In this document: piece by piece, positions 51,275 to 60,751 of the stretch
How positions within the stretch are numbered: the stretch's first letter is position 1
Layout: each line of letters begins with the position of its first letter
Assembly: GCA_002733905.1 (NCBI GenBank)
Contig: NVXK01000003.1
Span: 129,139-193,138 of the forward strand
Direction of reading: 5' to 3'
DNA length: 64,000 nt
Source: Robiginitomaculum sp.
GTDB taxonomy: Bacteria; Pseudomonadota; Alphaproteobacteria; Caulobacterales; Maricaulaceae
Program-made: the position numbers and the translations under genes
The notes under the pieces: model-generated
What the model saw: only the letters and a program-made list of their open reading frames with translations
Told to the model about the DNA's origin: nothing
Databases searched by the model: none

Positions 51275-52632
51275 ACGGGGACGCCTTGGCCAGCTTTGCC
51301 GCAGACGCCAATACCCGGATCAAGGGCCATGTCGTCGCCGATATGTTTGATCTGGGTCAGTACGGTCGGGCCATCACCGATCAGGGTTGCGCCTTTGATG
51401 GGTTCTTCGATTTTGCCATTACGCACGCGGTAAGCTTCGGTACACTGAAAGACGAATTTCCCAGAGGTAATGTCTACTTGTCCGCCGCCAAAGTTTGGCG
51501 CGTAAATACCGTCTTTAAGATTGGCAATAATCTCGCCTGCTGGTGTATTACCGCCAAGCATAAATGTATTGGTCATGCGCGGCATTGGTGGGTGGGCAAA
51601 ACCTTCGCGTCTGCCATTGCCCGTGACGGGAACATTCATAAGGCGCGCATTCATGCGGTCTTGCATATAGGCTTTTAAAATACCGTCTTCGATCAGGACT
51701 GTGCGCTCGGTCGGTGTGCCTTCATCATCAATGGTCAGAGAGCCGCGCAAACCTGCGAGTGTGCCGTCATCAACAACGGTTACGCCTTTGGCGGCAATGC
51801 GTTCTCCGATCATGCCTGTGAATGCAGATGTACCTTTGCGGTTAAAATCGCCTTCTAGCCCATGACCAATGGCTTCGTGTAAAAGTACGCCTGGCCAACC
51901 AGGGCCGAGAACAACGTCCATAGTACCCGCAGGGGCGGGGACAGCTTTCAGATTAACAATCGCGCCACGAATGGCTTCGTCGGCGAGGGACTTCCATGAG
52001 GCTTCATCTATAAAGTCTTCATAAGAGGCGCGGCCACCTGTACCAGCATAGCCGTTTTCACGACGACCATCTTTGTCTACCGTGACAGAAACAGAAAGGC
52101 GCACAAGGGGGCGAATATCATTATAGCGCTCTCCACCAGCCCGCAGGATTGTAATCGCACGACGTGACGCCGACATTGTAACGCTGACTTGCACAACAAG
52201 TGGGTTTTTGGCGCGGCAATAGGCGTCGATAGCTTGTAGTAATTCGACCTTGGGGCCAAATTCTGGGTTATCTGTTGGGTCAATATCTGGATACAGACTT
52301 ATATTCGTGCGCTTTGGTGATGGAGATTGTACTGCATTCTCATATCCCGCTTTGGCGAGTGTTACGGCTTGCGCCGCACGTTGTAATGCGGCGGGGGTCA
52401 TATCCGTGCCTTGAGCGAAACCTGTTGTTTCACCCGCAACACAGCGTAGGCCAAAACCGCGACTTGTGTCGAAATTTGCTGTTTTTAAGCGCCCATCATC
52501 AAAAGTGAGGGATTCGCTCGCGCCGCGTTCAAGGAAAAGCTCGCCGTCATCGGCGCCCTTTAGGGTTTCATTTGTAATTGTTTCAGCCTGTTGGAGGCTT
52601 AATTCGCAGTCTGAAAATAGAAAATCGCTCAT
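51214..52632 (-). CDS. tldD: Metalloprotease TldD
   Basis: TldD is the zinc-bearing subunit of the TldD/TldE (PmbA) protease, a cytoplasmic heterodimer that degrades unfolded peptides threaded into it. The 472-residue protein has the catalytic HEAIGH motif (HExxxH) in LLHEAIGHGLEGD, the C-terminal metal-site region, and FAHPPMPRMTNTFM. Start ATG 52632 is chosen; the longer frame lacks similarity. pmbA is about 26 kb to the left in the same window. It is divergent from the cytochrome oxidase operon. Its 3' end has a second, diverged copy on the other side of the neighbouring cassette. Confidence 0.95.
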   Translation of the reverse strand: MSDFLFSDCELSLQQAETITNETLKGADDGELFLERGASESLTFDDGRLKTANFDTSRGFGLRCVAGETTGFAQGTDMTPAALQRAAQAVTLAKAGYENAVQSPSPKRTNISLYPDIDPTDNPEFGPKVELLQAIDAYCRAKNPLVVQVSVTMSASRRAITILRAGGERYNDIRPLVRLSVSVTVDKDGRRENGYAGTGGRASYEDFIDEASWKSLADEAIRGAIVNLKAVPAPAGTMDVVLGPGWPGVLLHEAIGHGLEGDFNRKGTSAFTGMIGERIAAKGVTVVDDGTLAGLRGSLTIDDEGTPTERTVLIEDGILKAYMQDRMNARLMNVPVTGNGRREGFAHPPMPRMTNTFMLGGNTPAGEIIANLKDGIYAPNFGGGQVDITSGKFVFQCTEAYRVRNGKIEEPIKGATLIGDGPTVLTQIKHIGDDMALDPGIGVCGKAGQGVPVGVGQPTLYIEGLTVGGSAV

Positions 52633-52780
52633 AATTGTGAATATCCATAGGAAAAGGCAAAATCTTTTTCTCTCTTTGGCGATTATAAGCTTGTCTTGCA
52701 AGCTTTTAGGCAATAATCATGGCGATAATCTGTCTATTAAGCTGGGCGGAACCTATTTTTATGGATCAACACCATCAAGA

Positions 52781-52794
52781 CTGTCCGTGGACAG
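52781..52794. promoter_or_regulatory. Dyad in the leader of the cytochrome oxidase operon
   Basis: A perfect dyad CTGTCC-GT-GGACAG lies 19 bases upstream of the coxB start. A second hairpin (AAGCTTG with CAAGCTT, 52687-52705) lies further upstream in the same divergent gap. Either could be a protein-binding site or an RNA structure; which is not visible. Confidence 0.4.
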
Positions 52795-52813
52795 CAAAAC
52801 GAAGCGAGGGTAT

Positions 52814-53791
52814 ATGCGATTTTCGCCTTTCATGAAGGCCAGTGGGTTAGCAATAGCAACACTGTCTTTTTCAGCACTTACGTGTGTAGGTACGGCATTT
52901 GCCGAAAGTAATAAAGATGGCCCAACAGATGGGGATATCGGTTTTCAACGGGCAGTAACACCTGTTATGGAAGCCATTACTGGTTTTAACAATTTTTGGC
53001 TCGTGCCAATCATGGTTGGGATTGTTGTACTCGTAACTGTGCTTATGGGCTATATCATGATCCGCTTTCGTGAGAAGGCGAACCCAGAGGCACAAAAATT
53101 CTCACATCATACAGGGCTAGAGGTCGCGTGGACGCTTATTCCTGTTGTTATTTTGATGTGCCTTGCTGTGCCAAGTATGAAACTTTTGTATTTCGCTGAT
53201 GTCGTGCCCGAAGCTGGCCTTGTTGTAAAAGCAACAGGGAATACATGGAATTGGGAATACTCATATCCTGATTACGAAGATAAAGTTGATAGCTTTGTTT
53301 CAAATATCGTTGATATTCCGCATACTGAAAAACGTACAGAGGCAGGCGAAGCATTATCACATAAACAGATTATTGCACAAATCGAAGCGCGTCCTGCGGA
53401 TCAGCCTCGTTTGAATGGTCGTCCATATCTTATGGCAACTGACGCAGCATTGGTTGTGCCAGTGGATACAATCGTGAAAGTTCTCGTAACCTCAAACAAT
53501 AATCTTCACGCTTTCGCTGTGCCGCAATTCGGCGTCAAAATCGACGCTGTTCCGGGACGTATCAACGAAACATGGTTTAAAGTGAACGTAGGCGAAGAAG
53601 GTACATATTACGGTCAGTGTTCAGAGATTTGTGGTGTAAACCACGCCTTTATGCCAATCGAAGTAAAAGTTGTTAGCAAAGCCGAGTTCAAGCGGTGGGT
53701 CGCAAATGGCGGCAGTTTTACAGCGCAATATTCACAAAACACAATCCAAAATAAAATAGTGGGTGGCATGCAAACTGCCGCTGCTCAATAA
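52814..53791 (+). CDS. ctaC: Cytochrome c oxidase subunit II
   Basis: Subunit II accepts electrons from cytochrome c through its CuA centre in the periplasm. The 325-residue precursor begins with a signal peptide (to about AFA, residue 33). Two membrane helices follow (near 60-85 and 100-125), then the cupredoxin domain. The CuA ligand loop is [20 protein letters not shown], and the aromatic electron-entry patch [10 protein letters not shown] is present. The frame extends 116 codons upstream into the tldD promoter region without family similarity, so ATG 52814 is used. Ten bases separate it from coxA. It heads the aa3 oxidase operon. Confidence 0.95.
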   Translation: MRFSPFMKASGLAIATLSFSALTCVGTAFAESNKDGPTDGDIGFQRAVTPVMEAITGFNNFWLVPIMVGIVVLVTVLMGYIMIRFREKANPEAQKFSHHTGLEVAWTLIPVVILMCLAVPSMKLLYFADVVPEAGLVVKATGNTWNWEYSYPDYEDKVDSFVSNIVDIPHTEKRTEAGEALSHKQIIAQIEARPADQPRLNGRPYLMATDAALVVPVDTIVKVLVTSNNNLHAFAVPQFGVKIDAVPGRINETWFKVNVGEEGTYYGQCSEICGVNHAFMPIEVKVVSKAEFKRWVANGGSFTAQYSQNTIQNKIVGGMQTAAAQ

Positions 53792-53801
53792 GGAGGTCTG
53801 G

Positions 53802-55394
53802 ATGTCCAACTCATACGACCACGATGACGGAAAACCAGGCTTTTTTGCACGTTGGTTTTTTTCAACCAATCATAAAGACATTGGTACGCTTTATCTAATT
53901 TTCGGTATTCTTTCTGGCCTTATTGGTGGGTTTCTCTCCTTCCAAATGCGTATGGAATTAATGGAACCTGGTTTCCAAATTTTCGACAACCCACATACAT
54001 TTAATATGTATGTATCTATGCATGGTCTGTTGATGATCTTCTTTCTTGTCATGCCGTCCTTAATCGGTGGTTTTGGCAACTGGTTCTTGCCATTGATGAT
54101 TGGCGCGCCTGATATGGCTTTCCCGCGTATGAATAATCTGTCTTTTTGGCTTTTGCCGACAGCGCTTATTTGTCTTCTGATCTCTATGTTTATTCCAGGT
54201 AACCCTTCAGGTGACGGTTTTGCGGGTTCGTGGGTTATGTATCCGCCGCTCTCAACGTCTGGGCATTCTGGCCCTGCATTTGACTTTGTGATTATTGGCC
54301 TCTTGGCTGCTGGTTTCTCGTCTATCTTTGGTGCGATTAACTTTATCACGACGATCTTCAACATGCGTGCGCCTGGCATGACAATGCATAAAATGCCATT
54401 GTTTGCTTGGGGTATATTGGTAACAGCTTTCTTGCTTCTCTTGTCTCTCCCTGTATTGGCGGCGGCATTGTTTATGTTGTTCTTTGACCGTAATGCGGGC
54501 ACGGGCTTCTTTGACGCAGCAAAAGGCGGCGATCCTGAAATGTTCCAGCATTTGTTCTGGTTCTTTGGGCATCCTGAAGTTTACATCATGATTTTGCCAG
54601 CTTTTGGTATTGTCTCCCATATTATTTCAACGTTCAGCCGCAAACCTATCTTTGGGTATCTCGGCATGGCCTATGCGATGGTTTCCATCGGTGTTGTTGG
54701 CTTCGTGGTTTGGGCGCATCATATGTATACCGTCGGCATGGACGTCGACATGAAAGCCTATTTCCTCGCGGCGACACTTATTATTGCTGTCCCAACAGGG
54801 ATTAAAATCTTCTCATGGCTTGCAACAATGTGGGGCGGTTCTATTCGCTTCGCAATTCCGATGCAGTGGGCGCTTGCCTTTATCTTCTTGTTCGTTGTTG
54901 GTGGTGTGACAGGCGTGGCTTTGGCCAATGCAGGTTATGACGCAGCCGTACATGATACATATTTCGTTGTGGCCCATTTCCATTACGTGCTGTCTCTTGG
55001 TGCCGTATTTGGTATCTTTGCGGGCTTCACATATTGGTTCGGTAAAATGTCTGGATATCTTTATAATAAATATCTCGCGGCGGCTCATTTCTGGTTCTTC
55101 TTTATCGGTGTGAACCTTGTTTTCTTCCCGCAACATTTCCTAGGAATGCAAGGCATGCCACGTCGTTATGTTGATTATCCTGCTGAATTTGAATTCTACA
55201 ATAAAATGTCTTCTTATGGTGCAATCGTGACATTAATCGGTGTTCTCTTCTTCCTTATCTGGGTTGCAGAAGCCTTTATCGTCAAACGTAAAGCGGGTGA
55301 TAATTATTGGGGTGAGGGCGCGAATACGCTCGAGTGGACATTGCCATCTCCACCACCATTCCATCAGTTCAACACACTACCGCGCATAAAATAA
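53802..55394 (+). CDS. ctaD: Cytochrome c oxidase subunit I (aa3 type)
   Basis: The catalytic subunit of 530 residues binds heme a, heme a3 and CuB and pumps protons. Visible signatures are the heme a region [12 protein letters not shown], the D-channel stretch [33 protein letters not shown] with the essential glutamate and a CuB histidine, [11 protein letters not shown] with the other two, and [17 protein letters not shown] with the heme ligands. AGGAGG is placed ideally before ATG 53802; a longer frame reading back into coxB is rejected. ctaB starts two bases after its stop. Confidence 0.98.
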   Translation: MSNSYDHDDGKPGFFARWFFSTNHKDIGTLYLIFGILSGLIGGFLSFQMRMELMEPGFQIFDNPHTFNMYVSMHGLLMIFFLVMPSLIGGFGNWFLPLMIGAPDMAFPRMNNLSFWLLPTALICLLISMFIPGNPSGDGFAGSWVMYPPLSTSGHSGPAFDFVIIGLLAAGFSSIFGAINFITTIFNMRAPGMTMHKMPLFAWGILVTAFLLLLSLPVLAAALFMLFFDRNAGTGFFDAAKGGDPEMFQHLFWFFGHPEVYIMILPAFGIVSHIISTFSRKPIFGYLGMAYAMVSIGVVGFVVWAHHMYTVGMDVDMKAYFLAATLIIAVPTGIKIFSWLATMWGGSIRFAIPMQWALAFIFLFVVGGVTGVALANAGYDAAVHDTYFVVAHFHYVLSLGAVFGIFAGFTYWFGKMSGYLYNKYLAAAHFWFFFIGVNLVFFPQHFLGMQGMPRRYVDYPAEFEFYNKMSSYGAIVTLIGVLFFLIWVAEAFIVKRKAGDNYWGEGANTLEWTLPSPPPFHQFNTLPRIK

Positions 55395-55395
55395 A

Positions 55396-56460
55396 ATGAG
55401 CGGTGTTGTAAACCAAAATGCAAATAAGAGAGCCGCATCTTTATCAGATGCGGCTCTTGATTTGTCTGCACCTATAAATGGCGCTGTTGGCGCAGGCCTA
55501 GGTCTGGCAGAGCCGCGCGATTTTTACGCACTGATGAAACCTCGGGTTATGTCACTCGTCGTCTTTACCGCAATGTCAGGACTCATCTGTGCCCGTGTGC
55601 CGATGAATTTATTCATGGCCATTGTCTCTATCATTTGTATCGCCGTTGGTGCAGGTGCGGCAGGTGCGCTTAATATGTGGTATGACCGCGATATTGACGC
55701 GGTCATGAGCCGTACAAAAACACGTCCATTACCTGCAGGTAAAATGTCGAGCCCCAGCGTACTGATCTTTGGTTTGTTTATGTCGTGCTTTGCCATTTTT
55801 GGCTTGGTCCTTGCGTCCAACTATTACGCGGCAGGTTTGTTAGCGTTTACGATTTTCTATTATATGGTCATTTACACGATGTGGCTTAAACGCTCTACGC
55901 CGCAAAACATCGTGTGGGGCGGCGCCGCAGGTGCATTCCCACCAATGGTCGGTTGGGCCGCAGCCGCAGGCGGCAGTGTTGCTGATCCCGTCTCGTGGGC
56001 AATGTTTACCCAAGCTGTACCCCTTGAATCCGTTGTTTTATTCCTCATTATTTTCCTTTGGACACCGCCGCATTTTTGGGCCTTAGCGCTTTATAAGCAA
56101 ATTGATTATGACAAGGCTGGCATACCGATGATGCCAAATGTTAAAGGTGCAAAATCAACACGCTTACAGATATTCCTCTATGCATTGGCGCTTGCAGCCG
56201 TATGTGGCTTCGTGCAATTCACGAATTTGGCGTCTCCATTATATCTCGGCGTTGCTAGTCTTTTGAATTTAGGTTTTGTCGCATTGGCCTTTAAAGTCTG
56301 GCGTTCTAAGGCAGGCGAAAAACCTGCGGATAAAGACGAAGCCTCATTATATGAAGTTCGCGCAGGTGACCGTGCGGCGCGCAATCTTTTTGCATATTCA
56401 ATTTTGTATTTGTTTGCATTGTTTGCTATATTGGCGGCAGCGCAAGTCTTGAAAGGCTAA
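55396..56460 (+). CDS. ctaB: Protoheme IX farnesyltransferase (heme O synthase)
   Basis: CtaB converts heme b to heme o, the precursor of the heme a used by subunit I. The 354-residue membrane protein of the UbiA superfamily has about nine helices. The prenyl-diphosphate motif is [21 protein letters not shown], and the second, [14 protein letters not shown], is in the expected place. The N-terminal 40 residues are a hydrophilic extension. It follows ctaD almost without a gap and is followed four bases later by the small coxF-like gene. Heme a synthase (CtaA) is not in the window. Confidence 0.96.
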   Translation: MSGVVNQNANKRAASLSDAALDLSAPINGAVGAGLGLAEPRDFYALMKPRVMSLVVFTAMSGLICARVPMNLFMAIVSIICIAVGAGAAGALNMWYDRDIDAVMSRTKTRPLPAGKMSSPSVLIFGLFMSCFAIFGLVLASNYYAAGLLAFTIFYYMVIYTMWLKRSTPQNIVWGGAAGAFPPMVGWAAAAGGSVADPVSWAMFTQAVPLESVVLFLIIFLWTPPHFWALALYKQIDYDKAGIPMMPNVKGAKSTRLQIFLYALALAAVCGFVQFTNLASPLYLGVASLLNLGFVALAFKVWRSKAGEKPADKDEASLYEVRAGDRAARNLFAYSILYLFALFAILAAAQVLKG

Positions 56461-56463
56461 ATT

Positions 56464-56628
56464 ATGTCCTCTGATCCATATACAGCTATCATTATCGACT
56501 ATGTCGAACCTACGCCAGAAGAGCTAAAAGCACAGAAAAAGCGTAATGTCGCCATTGCACTTGGCCTTGCAGGTTTTATGTGCCTTGTCTTTATGCTCAT
56601 GTTGATAAAATCTGGTTTTTTCGAGTAA
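56464..56628 (+). CDS. CoxF-like small single-helix protein of the oxidase operon
   Basis: A 54-residue gene lies between ctaB and ctaG. The protein starts MSSDPYTAIIIDYVEPTPEE. It has a basic stretch (KAQKKRN), then one membrane helix (VAIALGLAGFMCLVFMLMLI) and a short tail KSGFFE. Position, size and topology match the short CoxF-type genes found at this place in alphaproteobacterial aa3 operons. The function is not well defined. It starts three bases after the ctaB stop and ends five bases before ctaG, so it is part of the translated run. Codon use looks like that of a real gene. Confidence 0.75.
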   Translation: MSSDPYTAIIIDYVEPTPEELKAQKKRNVAIALGLAGFMCLVFMLMLIKSGFFE

Positions 56629-56633
56629 TCTGA

Positions 56634-57257
56634 ATGCCAGTGACACCTCCGTCAGATTCTAAAAAAGCAAATGCCAAAGTGGTGAAAGTCACTGTGCTTA
56701 TCGCTGTGGCTATGTTGGGGTTGGGGTTTGCGTCTAAACCGCTCTACGATACTTTTTGCAAAGTCACAGGCTATGCAGGGACAACACGCGTTGCCCTTGA
56801 AACGAGCAAAACCATGCTCGAGCGTGAAATTACCGTGCGGTTTGACGCCAATACGCGTAATGATTTACCGTGGACGTTCAAGCCCGAAGCCGTCTCGGTA
56901 AAAGTAAAACTTGGGCAAAACGCTTTGGCTTTCTACACGGCGAAAAACAACTCTGTCGTGCCAATCGTAGGAACGGCCAGTTATAATGTCTCACCGATCA
57001 AAGCCGCACCATATTTCTCGAAGGTTGAATGTTTTTGCTTTACTGAACAAAGGCTAGAGCCAGGTGAAGAAGTGCGGATGCCTGTATTGTTTTTCGTAGA
57101 TACGCTCTTGGCAGAAGATGAAAGACTGGACGAAGTTCAAACAATTACCTTGTCCTATACCTTCCATAATGTGGAAAACCCGGGGGAAGATGCCTATACC
57201 AAAGAGGACAGGGAAAAGCGCTTAAATGACTTGCAAAGCGTGGACTTGTCGCAATAA
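56634..57257 (+). CDS. ctaG: Cytochrome c oxidase assembly protein CtaG (Cox11)
   Basis: CtaG delivers copper to the CuB site of subunit I. The 207-residue protein has a short cytoplasmic start, one membrane helix (residues about 14-33) and a periplasmic immunoglobulin-like domain. The copper-binding CFCF motif is in KVECFCFTEQ, followed by LEPGEEVRMPVLFFVD. Length and layout are typical. It follows the coxF-like gene by five bases. A gap of 111 bases separates it from ctaE and may hold an internal promoter. Confidence 0.96.
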   Translation: MPVTPPSDSKKANAKVVKVTVLIAVAMLGLGFASKPLYDTFCKVTGYAGTTRVALETSKTMLEREITVRFDANTRNDLPWTFKPEAVSVKVKLGQNALAFYTAKNNSVVPIVGTASYNVSPIKAAPYFSKVECFCFTEQRLEPGEEVRMPVLFFVDTLLAEDERLDEVQTITLSYTFHNVENPGEDAYTKEDREKRLNDLQSVDLSQ

Positions 57258-57368
57258 CGAGAAAAAGAAGAAAATAAGTCAGAAAATACCAAAAAACTGG
57301 CTTCAACATATTGCCGCTAGGCCCTACGAAGGCTATAGCAGTAAAAAATCAATATTCTGGAGGGGCAT

Positions 57369-58334
57369 ATGTCCGACCACGCTGTAGAACATGACTATCA
57401 TTTATTACCGCCAAGCCCATGGCCATTTTTGTCGGGTGTTGCCGCGACCATTTGGGGCGTTGGCATGGTTGCTTTCTTTGCAGGTCTTTATCCTCGCAAT
57501 GCCGAGAACCCAAATGGCTTAATGGAGTTCTTATTCTCGCGCGGCATGGATATGTTCGGTGCTGATTCATCTGGTGTGTCTAACGGTGGTTGGATATTCT
57601 TGTTTTTGGGCTGTGTTTTTGCAACAATCGTCATGATCGGTTGGTGGCGTGATGTGGCCAAAGAAGGCAATACGGGTGATCATACACCGGTTGTGCGAAT
57701 CGGCCTTCGTTACGGCATGATCATGTTTATCATGCAAGAAGTTATGTTCTTCGTCGGTTGGTTCTGGATGTTTTTCGAATTTATGTTGTTCCGCAAAGAG
57801 CGTGCTGGTTGGAATACCGATGTTCTTGAAAGCGCGAGCGCATATCAAGATGGCTATGGCGTAAATGCTGCGGGTAATCATTTCTCAACGATTGACCCTT
57901 GGGGCTTGCCGCTCATCAATACACTCGTGCTTCTCCTTTCAGGTACGACAGTAACATGGGCGCATCATGCTTTAATTAAAGGCGACCGTAAATCAGCGGG
58001 AACTGGCATTTTGCTGACATTCTTGCTTGGTTTCTTCTTTGTCTTCCTACAAGGGCTCGAGTATAAAGAAGCATTCGTGGAACGTATGACCCATGGTTTC
58101 TGGCTTGATTCCAATATTTATGGTTCAACGTTTTTCCTTGCGACAGGCTTCCATGGTCTGCACGTCTTCATCGGGGCAATCTTCTTGTTTGCGATCTGGT
58201 TGCGTTTGAAAAACGGTAGCATGACACCAAAACAGCATTTCGGTTTCGAAGCCGCTGCTTGGTATTGGCATTTCGTTGACGTTGTGTGGTTATTCCTCTT
58301 CACATTCGTCTATGTCGTCTTTGCACTGAACTAG
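57369..58334 (+). CDS. ctaE: Cytochrome c oxidase subunit III
   Basis: Subunit III stabilises the aa3 oxidase and its proton uptake. The 321-residue membrane protein has seven helices with the family marks HDYHLLPPSPWPF, QEVMFFVGWFWMFFEF, LPLINTLVLLLSG and GFHGLHVFIGAIFL, and ends AAWYWHFVDVVWLFLFTFVYV. GGAGGGG precedes the ATG. An insert around residues 145-180 follows the FRKERAGWNTD stretch, which is common in alphaproteobacteria. The next gene, seven bases on, is not the usual DUF983 but an unrecognised protein. Confidence 0.97.
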   Translation: MSDHAVEHDYHLLPPSPWPFLSGVAATIWGVGMVAFFAGLYPRNAENPNGLMEFLFSRGMDMFGADSSGVSNGGWIFLFLGCVFATIVMIGWWRDVAKEGNTGDHTPVVRIGLRYGMIMFIMQEVMFFVGWFWMFFEFMLFRKERAGWNTDVLESASAYQDGYGVNAAGNHFSTIDPWGLPLINTLVLLLSGTTVTWAHHALIKGDRKSAGTGILLTFLLGFFFVFLQGLEYKEAFVERMTHGFWLDSNIYGSTFFLATGFHGLHVFIGAIFLFAIWLRLKNGSMTPKQHFGFEAAAWYWHFVDVVWLFLFTFVYVVFALN

Positions 58335-58341
58335 GGGGCAT

Positions 58342-58677
58342 ATGCCCTCATCAGAGCAAGTTGATAAAAGCCAGAGACTGCAAGCAGATCTTCGGGACAA
58401 ATGTTGCGAAGCTTCAATATTTTCTGGTTTTTTAACATTTGTGTCTGCGTACCAAGCTTACAAATTTAATTCCCATAAAAACGACATTGCCAATGGCCTT
58501 GCCGTTTTTGTATTTTTTATCGCGTCAATATTCGTATTTCCATTTCTATTTGCGAATGAAATCAAAAATGAACCACTCATTTGGTTAGCATTCCTTGTGT
58601 GTATGCCTTTAATAATAGTCGTTTATTTCGCCGAACAAACAATACAAAATATACAAAAAGTGTCCCATGAAGATTAA
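58342..58677 (+). CDS. Unrecognised three-helix membrane protein inside the oxidase operon
   Basis: This 111-residue protein has a hydrophilic start (SSEQVDKSQRLQADLRDKCC), a first weak hydrophobic stretch (residues 25-42), then two strong helices (about 52-71 and 78-95) and a charged C terminus. I do not recognise a family. In many alphaproteobacteria this place between ctaE and the SURF1 gene is taken by a DUF983 protein with CxxC zinc-knuckle motifs; this one has none. GGGGGC lies before its ATG, and it overlaps the SURF1 start by 11 bases, so it is translated as part of the operon. A role in oxidase assembly is inferred from position only. Confidence 0.7.
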   Translation: MPSSEQVDKSQRLQADLRDKCCEASIFSGFLTFVSAYQAYKFNSHKNDIANGLAVFVFFIASIFVFPFLFANEIKNEPLIWLAFLVCMPLIIVVYFAEQTIQNIQKVSHED

Positions 58678-59401
58678 ATTCAAACCCATGCTCGGCCTGA
58701 CCATTGCGGTTTTTATCTGCCTTTGCATTTTGCTGACCCTTGGGACATGGCAATATAAACGCTTGATTTGGAAAACGGCACTTATTGAACAGATCAATGA
58801 AGCCGCGCATAACCAACCGCTTTCGCATTTGGCGCAAATTAATGCTGGGCTGACAAATGGCGAAGCTTTGGACTTTCGCCGTGTATCACTTGATTTGAAT
58901 TTCATAGAGCCATCAATGAATAATGGGAACGCATTTCATCTGATGCGTTCCAACGGAAAGTCGTTTTCGTGGCGGCTATATCAACCTGCTGTGCAAAACG
59001 GCGACGCCGCCTATGTGGCAACACGAGAGTTTACGGAGATACAAAAAGAAAAGCCCCCTGCAATGCTTGTGGGCGAAAGAAAAATAATTGGCTATGTGCG
59101 TCTTGTGCAAAAGGCCAATTGGACAATCCCGAAATCAAAGCCGAAAATCAACCGCTGGTTTGCTTTCAACGCGGCCCCTGAAATATTAAACTGGCAGGGC
59201 GACAATAATATTCAAACATCATATTATATCGATCATGTAGAGCAGGTAAGTGATATAAATGATTTGCCTGTACTCATACCAGAGCTTCGTAATAACCATC
59301 TCGATTACATGCTAACATGGTATAGTTTCGCACTTATCCTGTTGATTATTTACGCCTTGATCCACAAGAAAAATGGGCGTCTGGGAATAGAAAGATCATA
59401 A
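58667..59401 (+). CDS. SURF1-family cytochrome oxidase assembly protein
   Basis: SURF1 (Shy1) proteins help insert heme a into subunit I. This 244-residue protein has the expected two-helix topology, one near residues 8-27 and one near 215-232, with a periplasmic domain between. Family marks are LGTWQYKRLIWK right after the first helix, DFRRVSLDLNF, VGYVRLVQ-like text (IIGYVRLVQK) and LPVLIPELRNNHLDYMLTWYSFA before the last helix. Divergence is high but the layout is clear. It overlaps the upstream gene by 11 bases and is three bases from the GNAT gene. Confidence 0.92.
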   Translation: MKIKFKPMLGLTIAVFICLCILLTLGTWQYKRLIWKTALIEQINEAAHNQPLSHLAQINAGLTNGEALDFRRVSLDLNFIEPSMNNGNAFHLMRSNGKSFSWRLYQPAVQNGDAAYVATREFTEIQKEKPPAMLVGERKIIGYVRLVQKANWTIPKSKPKINRWFAFNAAPEILNWQGDNNIQTSYYIDHVEQVSDINDLPVLIPELRNNHLDYMLTWYSFALILLIIYALIHKKNGRLGIERS

Positions 59402-59404
59402 ACC

Positions 59405-59980
59405 ATGTCAAAGCGGGGCCAACTACCGACAAAATTATTCGAACCTTGCGCCGGTGGCGGTGTGTATTTGCGTACACCGAAATGGTCGGATTTCGAGACA
59501 TGGGTGGAGTTGCGCCGAGAAAACAAAAACTATCTCAAACCTTGGGAACCTAATTGGTCTGATGATTTCCTGACCCGCACGTCTTACCGTACGCGTCTGG
59601 CAAATTTTAAAAAAATGATTGCCAATGATAGTGGCTATCCATTCTATGTTTTCAAATCCGCAGACGACAGTCTTGTAGGGGCATGTAATATTACCTTTGT
59701 TAAACGTGGTTCGCAAATGTCGTGTAATATTGGGTATTGGATTGGTGAAGAATATTCCCGCAACGGTTTCGCAAGAGCCTCCGTGCGCGCCATTTTACGA
59801 TTTGCTTTTGAAGACATTGGCTTGCACCGCGTAGAGGCAGCCGTGCGAGAAGACAATATTGCGTCCATTCAATTGCTCGAAAAATTGGGGTTTATCAAAG
59901 AAGGCGTGGCGCGTGGTAAATTAAAAATCGACGGCCAATGGCGCGATCATATCATGTATGCCAAGCTCTCATCTGATTAA
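59405..59980 (+). CDS. GNAT-family N-acetyltransferase, RimJ/RimL-like
   Basis: This acetyl-CoA-dependent acetyltransferase of 191 residues begins VYLRTPKWSDFETWVELR and continues to NIGYWIGEEYSRNGFARASVRAILRFAFE, the acetyl-CoA pyrophosphate loop region. It ends with HRVEAAVREDNIASIQLLEKLGF and GQWRDHIMYAKL. The pattern is that of the RimJ/RimL group that acetylates ribosomal or other protein N termini, but substrates vary. It follows the SURF1 gene by three bases and is the last gene of the plus-strand run, converging on yqgE. No link with respiration is evident. Confidence 0.9.
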   Translation: MSKRGQLPTKLFEPCAGGGVYLRTPKWSDFETWVELRRENKNYLKPWEPNWSDDFLTRTSYRTRLANFKKMIANDSGYPFYVFKSADDSLVGACNITFVKRGSQMSCNIGYWIGEEYSRNGFARASVRAILRFAFEDIGLHRVEAAVREDNIASIQLLEKLGFIKEGVARGKLKIDGQWRDHIMYAKLSSD

Positions 59981-60003
59981 AGAAGCTCTGCAATGAGACG
60001 GCT

Positions 60004-60618
60004 TTAAGCATTACCTGCCTCAGCAGACAGAAGCTCTGGCGTGATGCCAAGCTTGGCAAGTGCTTGCTTCCATTTGTTGTCATGGTCAGTGCTAAAAATC
60101 AAAGCCTCGTCAGCAGGAGCGGTAAACCAGCCGTTTTGCATAATCTCGGTTTCCAATTGCCCTGCGTGCCAACCAGCATAGCCCAGAGCAAGCACAGCAG
60201 ATTTTGGCGCATTGTCCTTGACAAGAGATTTGAGGATATTTTTACTCGTACTTAACGCCAAGCTCTTGCTGAGTGGTAGCGAGGTTTCAGGATCAAAATA
60301 ATCACGTGAATGTAGTACAAAACCTCTGTTTTGTTCTACAGGGCCGCCGTAAAGCACTATATTATCTTCATGGGTTACATCGCCATGTATCTCTAAATTT
60401 CCAAGCATCTCAGATAGGGAAAGATCATCCTTGGGTCTGTTAATGATAATGCCCATAGCTTGTTCTTGGTCATGTACACACATATATATAACGGTGTTTT
60501 TAAAACGGTCATCATTCATACCGGGCCCAGCAATAAGAAATTGCCCAGCCAGATATCCACCAGAATCTTCGTCTGGTGACAAGGGATTATCGAAACTACT
60601 TTGTGCATTTAAAACCAT
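60004..60618 (-). CDS. YqgE/AlgH family protein (UPF0301, DUF179)
   Basis: This 204-residue protein has the family opening GQFLIAGPGMNDDRFKNTVIYM, the loop GIIINRP and VLYGGPVEQNRGFVLHS, then the C-terminal LGYAGWHAGQLETEI. YqgE/AlgH proteins are widely conserved, of uncertain biochemical role, and were linked to alginate regulation in Pseudomonas. It is single-gene, converging on the GNAT gene and divergent from the peroxiredoxin gene, with a 7-bp hairpin (GGCTTGA and TCAAGCC) in the divergent gap. Confidence 0.92.
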   Translation of the reverse strand: MVLNAQSSFDNPLSPDEDSGGYLAGQFLIAGPGMNDDRFKNTVIYMCVHDQEQAMGIIINRPKDDLSLSEMLGNLEIHGDVTHEDNIVLYGGPVEQNRGFVLHSRDYFDPETSLPLSKSLALSTSKNILKSLVKDNAPKSAVLALGYAGWHAGQLETEIMQNGWFTAPADEALIFSTDHDNKWKQALAKLGITPELLSAEAGNA

Positions 60619-60751
60619 AGGCTATGCTTGCGCGAACGGCTTGAAAAATCAAGCCACAAACGAAACCAAAACACGATGGGTGTTTGAAATCGGAGGCTCA
60701 GGCCTTGAAATTTCAAAACAAATACCCATATATTATATAAGCGGAGGAAAT

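Noticed and set aside
52466-52813. Extension of the subunit II frame by 116 codons
   Set aside because: It overlaps the start of tldD on the other strand and precedes a clear signal peptide beginning at 52814.
60431-60751. Long upstream extension of the peroxiredoxin frame
   Set aside because: It runs antisense through yqgE and has no peroxiredoxin similarity; the GGAGG-preceded ATG at 60752 is the better start.
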